From Chloroflexota bacterium (GTDB taxonomy: Bacteria > Chloroflexota > Anaerolineae > Promineifilales > Promineifilaceae), in NCBI GenBank assembly GCA_020353135.1, contig CP070688.1, forward strand, positions 2,631,690-2,643,070: a stretch of 11,381 bases of DNA, in the 5' to 3' direction. The translations under genes and the position numbers were made by a program. Positions 5,733 to 11,381 of the stretch are shown piece by piece. Position 1 is the stretch's first letter. The number at the start of each line of letters is the position of its first letter. The notes under the pieces are model-generated. The model searched no databases, was not told where the DNA came from, and saw only the letters and a program-made list of their open reading frames with translations.

Positions 5733-6713
5733 CTATTTACCAGTCAGGAAGAGCTTGTACCAGTCAAACGTCTTTCCCAGACCTTCTCGCAATGTGTGCT
5801 GTGGAAACCAGTCCAAAAGCCGATGGGCTTTTTCGGACGCCAGATACTGATCCGGTATTTCATTATGTGCCTGGTCTAGGATGACCGGTTCCAGTTCTGG
5901 ACAGTCGGACAAAGCCACGATCGTTTCCACGATCTCCAGGGCGGTTGTCGGCCGGTCCATGCCGAAATTGAAAGCCTGACCCCGCACATCCGGCCGTTCA
6001 AGTAGCTTAGCCACGGCCATATAGCCAGAGACGGCATCTTCTACAAAGAGGAAGTCTCTTCGGAATGTGCCGTCGGAGCGGATAATCGGGCGTTCTCCGC
6101 GCAATACGCTGCGCATTGTTCCCGGCACGATGCGGTTCCAGTTCAAGTCTCCGCCGCCGTACAGGTTGGCGAATCTCGTGACCACGACGGGCATGTCGTA
6201 GCTTTGAGCATAAGCCTGGGCGATGAGATCGGCGCAACTCTTGGATACATCGTAAGGATGTCGACCGAGCAACGGTGATTCTTCGCGATAAGGCAACTCA
6301 GTTTGAGCCCCATATGCTTTGTCGCTGCTGGCCACTATGAGGCCAGACACGGTCGGATTGCGCCGAGCTGCCTCCAACACAACCCACGTGCCCTTCACAT
6401 TGGTCTCAAAAGTTGACAGTGGAGCGCGATTGGCGATGGGTACGATCGTTTGAGCCGCAAGATGGAAAAGCGTCTCGATCTCGTATTCAGCCAAGATCCG
6501 TTCCATTAGCGGATAGTCGCTTACATCGCCTTCGACGACGTAGATTCTCTTCAGGAGCCCTGAACGTACAAGTTGCGAATGGGGTACCTGGTCTCTGACC
6601 AGCCCGACGACGTCAGCTCCCGCAGAAACCAACCCGGCCGTTAGCCACGATCCGAGAAAACCGCTGCAACCGGTAACCAAAACGCGTCTGTCTTGCCAAA
6701 ATGAATCGGTCAA
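5733..6713 (-). CDS. rfbG: NAD-dependent sugar-nucleotide dehydratase, probable CDP-glucose 4,6-dehydratase
   Basis: This 326-residue extended SDR is predicted to convert CDP-glucose to CDP-4-keto-6-deoxyglucose. It shows the NAD loop TGCSGFLGSWL (14-24), HLAAQTIV (84-91), the active-site SSDKAYG (129-135) and Tyr154-x-x-x-Lys158 in HPYDVSK. RRDFLFVEDAV follows in the middle of the chain. The SSDKAYG stretch, with Asp-Lys after the Ser pair, and the HLAAQ-x-IV form are what I associate with RfbG. Its partner nucleotidyltransferase is encoded just upstream. A GDP-mannose 4,6-dehydratase or generic epimerase is the main alternative. Translation starts at TTG: GGAG sits seven bases upstream of TTG 6713, and no ATG or GTG is suitably placed before the NAD loop. 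The 94-base gap from rfbF holds two small inverted repeats. Confidence 0.82.
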   Translation of the reverse strand: MTDSFWQDRRVLVTGCSGFLGSWLTAGLVSAGADVVGLVRDQVPHSQLVRSGLLKRIYVVEGDVSDYPLMERILAEYEIETLFHLAAQTIVPIANRAPLSTFETNVKGTWVVLEAARRNPTVSGLIVASSDKAYGAQTELPYREESPLLGRHPYDVSKSCADLIAQAYAQSYDMPVVVTRFANLYGGGDLNWNRIVPGTMRSVLRGERPIIRSDGTFRRDFLFVEDAVSGYMAVAKLLERPDVRGQAFNFGMDRPTTALEIVETIVALSDCPELEPVILDQAHNEIPDQYLASEKAHRLLDWFPQHTLREGLGKTFDWYKLFLTGK

Positions 6714-6720
6714 AGCCTTA

Positions 6721-6724
6721 CTCC
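6721..6724 (-). promoter_or_regulatory. Ribosome binding site supporting the TTG start of the rfbG-type gene
   Basis: The minus strand reads GGAG here, followed by seven bases and then TTG at 6713. Because the codon is a rare start, this correctly spaced site is what decides it. Confidence 0.65.
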
Positions 6725-6750
6725 AGAGAGGTCGTTGTTAAAGAGTTGCC

Positions 6751-6792
6751 TAGCCGGGATAGGGGCTAACAAAGCCGGCGTCGTCACCGGCT
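6751..6792 (-). repeat. Two small hairpins in the gap between the rfbF- and rfbG-type genes
   Basis: Two inverted repeats lie side by side in the 94-base intergenic stretch. TAGCC/GGCTA is at 6751-6755 and 6764-6768. AGCCGG/CCGGCT is at 6773-6778 and 6787-6792. On the minus strand the second is followed by TTTG, which is not a convincing U tract. They may stabilise or partly attenuate the transcript between the two cistrons. Confidence 0.35.
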
Positions 6793-6807
6793 GTGCTTGG
6801 TGGACGG

Positions 6808-7596
6808 TTACCATACTTTCCACGGTGCGCCTGTCCGCCAAAGCTCCTCCAGCTGCAAGTTATCTTTCATAGTGTTCATCGATTGCCAGAAACCATGGTG
6901 GCGATAGATCATGAGTTGACCCTTGCGAGCCAATTTGGGCAGCACATCGTTCTCCAAGTCCACATCATCGTCAGAAGACATCAGGCGTAGAGCTTCCCTT
7001 TCAAAAAGCATGAAGCCGCCATTGATCCATTGTTCCAGTAGCGGCCGCTCGACAAATCCTTCAACCAGACCACTGTCGTCGGCTTGAACAACGCCGTATG
7101 GGAGCCTGATCTGCACAGCCGTAATCGTGGCCAGGCGTCCATGCTGACGGTGGAAGTCGAGCAGGGCCGTCAAGTTCACATCGCCCACGTCGTCGCCATA
7201 GGCGACAAAGAAGCGCTCTCCGGTGAGGTATGCGTTCACCCGGGCCACACGAGAGGCCTTGGCAGTGTGCAGACCCGTGTCTACCATGGCCACGTCCCAC
7301 TCAGGGTGATTGGCAGGGCCGCTGTATTCTACGTCAGACTCGCCGCCTTGATTGCTCAAATGGAGGACGAAGTCGCGGCTCATTGCGTCGTAGGCGAGAA
7401 AATAGCGCTTGAGTTGGTCGGCTCCGTAGCCAAGGGTTAGGACGAATCGGTTGAATCCATGTGTTGAGAAGATGCGCATTACGTGCCAGATTATTGGCCG
7501 GCCGCCGACGTTGACCAACTCCTTCTTGGTCAGCGTTTGGCCACGCATGCGCGTACCCTGACCGCCACATAGAATTACAACAGGAATCTCACTCAT
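6808..7596 (-). CDS. rfbF: Glucose-1-phosphate cytidylyltransferase (RfbF-type nucleotidyltransferase)
   Basis: This 262-residue GT-A-like nucleotidyltransferase is predicted to make CDP-glucose from CTP and glucose-1-phosphate. It shows the nucleotide loop GGQGTR (11-16), HVMRIFSTHGFNRFVLTLGYGAD (38-60 region), the metal-binding YGDDVGDV (133-140), NGGFMLFE (192-199) and the ending FWQSMNTMKD...LEELWRTGAPWKVW. That last stretch is characteristic of RfbF rather than RmlA or GalU. One oddity is that the usual PKP before M-V-x-I-G-G reads KKE (24-26), keeping the central Lys25 but losing both prolines. The ATG at 7596 has AGAGG directly abutting it, an unfavourable spacing, but no other start fits the N-terminal nucleotide loop. 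The gene follows mtnA by 63 bases and leads the CDP-sugar genes. Confidence 0.9.
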   Translation of the reverse strand: MSEIPVVILCGGQGTRMRGQTLTKKELVNVGGRPIIWHVMRIFSTHGFNRFVLTLGYGADQLKRYFLAYDAMSRDFVLHLSNQGGESDVEYSGPANHPEWDVAMVDTGLHTAKASRVARVNAYLTGERFFVAYGDDVGDVNLTALLDFHRQHGRLATITAVQIRLPYGVVQADDSGLVEGFVERPLLEQWINGGFMLFEREALRLMSSDDDVDLENDVLPKLARKGQLMIYRHHGFWQSMNTMKDNLQLEELWRTGAPWKVW

Positions 7597-7633
7597 CCTC
7601 TGAAGGTATTTTGGCCGGATATAGGTCCGAAAT

Positions 7634-7643
7634 CGAATATTCG
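7634..7643. repeat. Ten-base palindrome between mtnA and rfbF
   Basis: CGAATATTCG is a perfect palindrome in the 63-base gap between mtnA and rfbF. It overlaps a CCGAA/TTCGG inverted repeat (7627-7631 and 7640-7644). It could be a binding site or chance. No promoter elements are clear next to it. Confidence 0.25.
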
Positions 7644-7659
7644 GCCGCGCGCCTGGAAG

Positions 7660-8715
7660 CTACTCCTCTCCTTGTTCCTGGGTGACGGCGGCACGCAAGT
7701 TCTTGACGAAGGGCGGGTAAACAATGCCAGCTTCGGTCACAATGCCGGTAACGTAGCGATGGGGGGTAACGTCAAAAGCAGGATTGCGCGCGGTGATGCC
7801 CTCGGGGGCCAGTGGCCGGTCAATGGCATTAAGCACTTCTTCGTCCGGCCGTTCTTCAATTGGAATCAGATCGCCGTTGGCCAGATTCAAGTCAACGGTG
7901 CTGGTCGGCACGACAGGGTAGAAGGGGACGCCGTTCTCTTTGGCGACGACGGCGAGCTTGTAGGTGCCGATCTTATTGGCGACATCGCCATTGGCTGCCG
8001 TACGATCTGAGCCAACGAGAACGATATCCACCTGGCCTGTACGCATGAAATGCCCTGCGGCATTGTCAGCGATCAAGTCGAATGATATGCCGCGTTGCTT
8101 CAATTCCCAGGCCGTCAAGCGAGCGCCTTGCAAGCGTGGCCTGGTCTCATCCACCAAGACATGAATACGTTTGCCCTGTTCATGGGCGGCGAAAATCACC
8201 CCCAAAGCCGTGCCCCAATCGACGGTGGCCAGTGCGCCGGTATTGCAATGATGCAGGATAGTATCGGCTTCCGCTACCAACTCCGCCCCGTTGAAGCCCA
8301 TGCGCCTATTTAAGGCCACGTCGTCGTCGGCAATGCGTTGAGCCTCCTCAAGTAGGTCCTGGCGGATGGTGTCGGCCGCCTGCTCTTGCCGGACCTGGGC
8401 CAGGCGCAATTGGCGGCCCGTGGCCCAAGAGAGGTTGACAGCTGTCGGACGAGCAGCATTCAGTATTTCTGATGCCTCTAACAGGTCGGCACAAAGGAAT
8501 TTCCCGTCGGTCGCGCGACTCTGACGAGCGGCGAGCGCCATACCAAACGCGGCCGTCGCTCCAATTGCCGGTGCGCCGCGGACATACATTTCGCTGATTG
8601 AGCGGGCCACCTCACGATAATCTTCAAATTCGGCTATTACCAACTCGAAGGGCAGGAGTCGTTGGTCGATCATTTTGACCGAATTCCGGTCGTAATCCCA
8701 GAAGACGGTTCGCAT
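7660..8715 (-). CDS. mtnA: S-methyl-5-thioribose-1-phosphate isomerase
   Basis: This enzyme isomerises methylthioribose-1-phosphate to methylthioribulose-1-phosphate in the methionine salvage pathway. The 351-residue protein belongs to the eIF-2B-like aldose-1-phosphate isomerase family and matches the usual MtnA length. Visible motifs are [10 protein letters not shown] (44-53), [10 protein letters not shown] (155-164) with catalytic Cys157, [17 protein letters not shown] (189-205), and [18 protein letters not shown] (235-252) with catalytic Asp237. NPAFDVTP...VTGIVTE (311-328) follows. No other salvage gene (mtnB, mtnD, mtnP, MTA phosphorylase) is in the window. The ATG at 8715 has a strong AGGAGG four bases upstream, and a good promoter lies about 43 bases ahead. 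It heads the run that continues with the CDP-sugar genes. Confidence 0.96.
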   Translation of the reverse strand: MRTVFWDYDRNSVKMIDQRLLPFELVIAEFEDYREVARSISEMYVRGAPAIGATAAFGMALAARQSRATDGKFLCADLLEASEILNAARPTAVNLSWATGRQLRLAQVRQEQAADTIRQDLLEEAQRIADDDVALNRRMGFNGAELVAEADTILHHCNTGALATVDWGTALGVIFAAHEQGKRIHVLVDETRPRLQGARLTAWELKQRGISFDLIADNAAGHFMRTGQVDIVLVGSDRTAANGDVANKIGTYKLAVVAKENGVPFYPVVPTSTVDLNLANGDLIPIEERPDEEVLNAIDRPLAPEGITARNPAFDVTPHRYVTGIVTEAGIVYPPFVKNLRAAVTQEQGEE

Positions 8716-8757
8716 TTTTCCTCCTCATTGGGCGTGAGAGCGAGTTCTAAGAAAATG

Positions 8758-8786
8758 ATCATAACACACCCGCCATACCACGCCAA
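8758..8786 (-). promoter_or_regulatory. Sigma-70 promoter for mtnA and the CDP-sugar genes
   Basis: On the minus strand, TTGGCG (8781-8786) is followed by a 17-base spacer and TATGAT (8758-8763). A TG one base ahead of the -10 gives an extended -10 element. The start point would be near 8751, leaving about 36 leader bases before the mtnA ATG. Confidence 0.75.
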
Positions 8787-8801
8787 CGGAACCCGAACAC
8801 T

Positions 8802-8830
8802 TTGACCCGCAACCCGGCAGAAGCTAGAAT
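8802..8830 (+). promoter_or_regulatory. Sigma-70 promoter for yvcK and gap, almost on top of the start codon
   Basis: TTGACC (8802-8807), a 17-base spacer and TAGAAT (8825-8830) each match consensus in five of six bases. Transcription should start near A8838, only about nine bases before the yvcK ATG at 8847. The -35 boxes of this and the mtnA promoter are 15 bases apart, back to back. Confidence 0.75.
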
Positions 8831-8846
8831 GGATTTCAGTTGACGG

Positions 8847-10184
8847 ATGAACGGGAAGTATTCTTTACGCGTACTCTGGCGGGCCTGGCGAGGATGGTTT
8901 GCCGTCGGCATTGGCGTCAAGAGATGGCTTATAGTCCTGGCAGTGGGCGCCGTGATTGCCGGCACAGGCATAGGCTCTCTGCTGCTGGTCATGGGCCAGC
9001 GTCACGTCCTGCCTGACGCATTGTACAGCGCCTTGACGCTGCAGTTTCTGCCCACCGGGCTGCGAATCCTCGTGCCTCTATTGGTCGGGACGGCCATCAT
9101 CTTTCTGGCCATTGTGCGTCTAGGAAACAATTTGCTGGCGCCGTTTTTGCAGCCCGGCGATGATGTAGCCTTGGCCCTTCAGAGCTACACGCAGAGGAGT
9201 AGGGGGCCGAGAATTGTAGCCATTGGCGGCGGCACAGGCATGCCCAGCCTGTTGCGTGGGCTGTCCCACTACACCAGCAATATCACTGCAGTCGTGACCG
9301 TCGCAGACGATGGGGGGAGCAGCGGCCGGCTACGGCGGGAATTAGGGGTCTTGCCGCCAGGCGACTTCCGCAACAACATCGCTGCCCTGGCGCGTGACGA
9401 GGCGCTCATGACACAAGTGCTCCAGTATCGATTCGGCGGCTCGATCGCCGGCGACGGCGACGATATAAGAAAGAGCGAACTCCAGGGTCACGCCTTCGGC
9501 AACCTGTTGCTAGCAGCGCTGGTTGGCGTCACCGGCAGCTTCGACGAGGCGCTGGATGCCGCCGGCCGGGTTCTAGCTGTGCGCGGCCGGGTATTGCCTT
9601 CTACGTTGGCCAACGTGACCTTGGCAGCTGAGATAGCCGACCAAGAGGGTGGCAGCGCGCGCCGCGTGGAAGGCGAATCCGCCATAACATCGGCCGGAGG
9701 CCGCATCAGGCGTGTAATGCTTGAACCGGCCGACGCGCCGGCCTACCCCCCGGCCGTTCAGGCAGTATTGCAGGCCGACCTCGTCGTCGTCGGGCCAGGA
9801 AGCTTGTACACGAGCATCCTGCCCAACCTCTTGTTGCCTGACATTGCCCAAGCATTGCGTCATACGGGCGCCAAGCGGGTCTATGCCTGTAACCTTGCAA
9901 CGCAGCCTGGTGAGACGGATAATTATACGGTTGCCGATCATGTCAAGGCCATCCAGCGCCATGTGGTCGTAGACGGTCACCGTGGTCGCAAGTGTCTTGA
10001 CGTGGTCATCGCCAATGACAATCTCTCGATACCCCCAGGAACTGGCGGCGGGGAGACGGTATTTGTCAGTCCGGATGGGCCAGATGACATACCGGTGGTT
10101 CCAGCCGATCTGGTGGACCGAGAACGTCCCTGGCGACATGACAGCGCTAAGCTAGCCCGGGTGATACTGGGCTTAACGCGGTAA
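8847..10184 (+). CDS. yvcK: YvcK/CofD-like protein (gluconeogenesis factor, UDP-GlcNAc-binding) with N-terminal membrane anchor
   Basis: YvcK-family proteins bind UDP-sugars and are needed for growth on gluconeogenic carbon and for normal cell-wall synthesis in Bacillus subtilis. In this 445-residue protein, residues 120-445 carry the family core: [16 protein letters not shown] (124-139), [16 protein letters not shown] (152-167), [12 protein letters not shown] (170-181), [12 protein letters not shown] (214-225) and [15 protein letters not shown] (315-329). Unlike the soluble B. subtilis protein, it begins with two predicted membrane helices (about 27-50 and 70-92), so the core is probably tethered to the inner face of the membrane. 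The ATG at 8847 is the only plausible start and has no real Shine-Dalgarno sequence (only ACGG abutting). With the promoter just upstream, the mRNA is nearly leaderless. gap follows after 31 bases, so the two are probably co-transcribed. Confidence 0.94.
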   Translation: MNGKYSLRVLWRAWRGWFAVGIGVKRWLIVLAVGAVIAGTGIGSLLLVMGQRHVLPDALYSALTLQFLPTGLRILVPLLVGTAIIFLAIVRLGNNLLAPFLQPGDDVALALQSYTQRSRGPRIVAIGGGTGMPSLLRGLSHYTSNITAVVTVADDGGSSGRLRRELGVLPPGDFRNNIAALARDEALMTQVLQYRFGGSIAGDGDDIRKSELQGHAFGNLLLAALVGVTGSFDEALDAAGRVLAVRGRVLPSTLANVTLAAEIADQEGGSARRVEGESAITSAGGRIRRVMLEPADAPAYPPAVQAVLQADLVVVGPGSLYTSILPNLLLPDIAQALRHTGAKRVYACNLATQPGETDNYTVADHVKAIQRHVVVDGHRGRKCLDVVIANDNLSIPPGTGGGETVFVSPDGPDDIPVVPADLVDRERPWRHDSAKLARVILGLTR

Positions 10185-10215
10185 AGATTGTTCTGAATAT
10201 AAGGAGACAAGACAC

Positions 10216-11232
10216 ATGACGGTGAAAGTTGGTATTAACGGCTTCGGCCGCATCGGCCGGCAAGTTTTTAAGGCCATTTACGAGAATCACGGCGACGTTC
10301 TGGACGTCGAGGCCATCAATGATTTGATGGACGTGGGAACGAATGCTCACCTACTCAAGTACGATTCGACCTATGGCCGGTTTCCGGGAGAGGTTGAGGC
10401 TCGCGACGGAAACATCTACGTTGACGGTGAGCTGCTGAAGAGCTACGCGGAACGAGATCCGGCCAAATTGCCCTGGAGCGAGTTGGGTGTAGACATCGTA
10501 TTGGAATGCACAGGCATTTTCCGCGACAGGGAGAGAGCCGGACTACACCTTGACGCCGGCGCCAAGAAGGTCTTGTTGTCGGCGCCGGGTAAGGGTGTGG
10601 ACGCCACATTTGTGTTGGGCGTCAATGAGACCGAGTATGATCCTGAAACGCATCACGTCATTTCGAACGCCAGTTGCACGACAAACTGCCTGGCGCCAGT
10701 GGCGAAGGTCGTCCAGGATAGCTTCGGCATCAGGCGGGCGCTCATGTCGACCATCCACGCCTATACAAACGGCCAGCAAATCCTCGACATGGCTTACAAG
10801 GACCTGAGAAGAGCGCGGTCGGCCGGCATAAACATCATCCCCACGACGACTGGCGCTGCCAAGGCTGTTTCCTCGGTGATCCCGGAGCTTGAGGGACGCT
10901 TTGACGGCATGGCGTTCCGGGTGCCGGTGGTAACGGTGTCGGTCGTCGACTTGACAGCCGAACTGGAAACCGACACCACGATTGAAGCGTTGAATGCCGC
11001 TTTGAAATCAGCCGCTGAAGGTGATGGTTGGATGGGTAAGATCCTGGATTATTCTGAAGAGCCGTTGGTGTCAACCGATTTCATCGGCAGTCCATACTCT
11101 TCGACGGTTGATGGTTTATCAACCCAGGTTATTGGCGGTAATTTGATCAAGATCATCACCTGGTATGACAATGAATGGGGCTATTCAATGCGCTTGGCTG
11201 ACCTGGCAGCATACGTTGCCGAGCAACTCTAG
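10216..11232 (+). CDS. gap: Type I glyceraldehyde-3-phosphate dehydrogenase
   Basis: This enzyme catalyses the reversible NAD-dependent oxidation and phosphorylation of glyceraldehyde-3-phosphate to 1,3-bisphosphoglycerate in glycolysis and gluconeogenesis. The 338-residue protein has the N-terminal NAD loop [10 protein letters not shown] (6-15). Asp36 in NDLMD suggests preference for NAD over NADP. The active site is [11 protein letters not shown] (151-161) with Cys154, and the catalytic base is His181 in [28 protein letters not shown] (198-218) binds phosphate, and [11 protein letters not shown] (316-326) is near the C-terminus. AAGGAG at 10201-10206 lies nine bases upstream of the ATG. It sits directly behind yvcK and ahead of an intrinsic terminator, suggesting a yvcK-gap transcript. 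It may also have its own promoter inside yvcK, which I did not identify. Confidence 0.98.
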   Translation: MTVKVGINGFGRIGRQVFKAIYENHGDVLDVEAINDLMDVGTNAHLLKYDSTYGRFPGEVEARDGNIYVDGELLKSYAERDPAKLPWSELGVDIVLECTGIFRDRERAGLHLDAGAKKVLLSAPGKGVDATFVLGVNETEYDPETHHVISNASCTTNCLAPVAKVVQDSFGIRRALMSTIHAYTNGQQILDMAYKDLRRARSAGINIIPTTTGAAKAVSSVIPELEGRFDGMAFRVPVVTVSVVDLTAELETDTTIEALNAALKSAAEGDGWMGKILDYSEEPLVSTDFIGSPYSSTVDGLSTQVIGGNLIKIITWYDNEWGYSMRLADLAAYVAEQL

Positions 11233-11256
11233 TTTCTAAACAACTCTGTCACTCGT

Positions 11257-11290
11257 GAGGGGGCGCTACTGCAGCGCCCCCTTAATTGTT
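11257..11290 (+). terminator. Intrinsic terminator after gap
   Basis: A ten-base stem (11258-11267 with 11273-11282, GGGGGCGCT type arms) closes a five-base loop. It is followed by TTAATTGTT, a broken U tract. It begins 25 bases after the gap stop codon. The stem is strong and the tail is only moderately U-rich. Confidence 0.75.
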
Positions 11291-11322
11291 ATACAACGTG
11301 AGCACTTGGACAAAATCAGCCT

Positions 11323-11381
11323 ATGCAATTATCGGAACTAGAGCAAAGGATGCACGCCTTCGTTGCCAGCAAAGGCTGGTA
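11323..11381 (+). CDS. Start of a probable MazG-like nucleotide pyrophosphohydrolase (cut by the right window edge)
   Basis: An ATG opens a frame that stays open for 19 codons plus two bases to the window edge. The short product begins MQLSELEQRMHAF and continues to a KGW. An L-x-E-L...F-V-x-x-[KR]-G-W opening is what I associate with small MazG-type NTP pyrophosphohydrolases, which hydrolyse non-canonical nucleoside triphosphates to monophosphates. The catalytic EExxE/ExxD helices would lie beyond the edge, so the call rests on about 19 residues and is weak. It follows the gap terminator, so it should be a separate transcription unit. No clear ribosome binding site is seen in front of the ATG. 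Confidence 0.4.
   Translation, partial: MQLSELEQRMHAFVASKGW

Noticed and set aside
9573..10139. 188-residue minus-strand open frame
   Set aside because: It lies entirely opposite the conserved YvcK core and has no recognisable features.
1..11381. Novel defence, mobile or CRISPR-like system
   Set aside because: No nuclease, helicase, transposase, integrase, toxin-antitoxin pair, direct repeat array or tRNA attachment site was seen. Every complete gene falls into a known metabolic, chaperone or regulatory family.

Overview
This is a gene-dense bacterial chromosome segment of moderately high GC (mid-50s percent by eye). It holds ten complete protein genes and two cut by the window edges. I see no rRNA, tRNA, CRISPR array, insertion sequence or phage gene. 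The genes are housekeeping or envelope metabolism. The gene mix (membrane-anchored YvcK next to type I GAPDH, a class V aminotransferase where serC would be expected, RfbF/RfbG-type CDP-sugar genes) would fit a Chloroflexota bacterium of the Anaerolineae/Caldilineae kind. That placement is inference from general knowledge, not from a search.

Region 1 (1-3505, minus strand) is a serine biosynthesis operon. In transcription order it has an inositol-monophosphatase-family phosphatase, a HAD phosphoserine phosphatase (serB), a class V PLP aminotransferase, and 3-phosphoglycerate dehydrogenase (serA, cut by the left edge). Together the last three can take 3-phosphoglycerate to serine, with the class V enzyme presumably replacing SerC. 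A TGnTATAAT extended -10 promoter lies in the 311-base divergent gap upstream.

Region 2 (3817-4814, plus strand) is a pair of unlike Hsp20/alpha-crystallin small heat-shock proteins, closed by a strong intrinsic terminator.

Region 3 (4782-8715, minus strand) is a four-gene run: mtnA (methylthioribose-1-phosphate isomerase), a glucose-1-phosphate cytidylyltransferase (rfbF type), a CDP-glucose 4,6-dehydratase-like SDR (rfbG type) and a second extended SDR. The last three look like a short pathway from glucose-1-phosphate to a CDP-activated 6-deoxyhexose for surface glycans. The last SDR reads through the convergent hsp20 terminator hairpin before it stops.

Region 4 (8847-11381, plus strand) has yvcK (with two N-terminal membrane helices), gap (type I GAPDH), a terminator, and the first 19 codons of a probable MazG-like pyrophosphohydrolase. 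mtnA and yvcK diverge from a 131-base gap with two good back-to-back sigma-70 promoters. The yvcK promoter would leave a leader of only about nine bases.

The metabolic theme is central carbon flow around 3-phosphoglycerate: GAPDH and its likely regulator YvcK on one side, and serine synthesis drawing 3-phosphoglycerate away on the other. I found no convincing new defence or mobile system. The notable points are regulatory and architectural: overlapping ends, the near-leaderless yvcK, the SerC substitution, and the CDP-sugar branch lacking RfbH.
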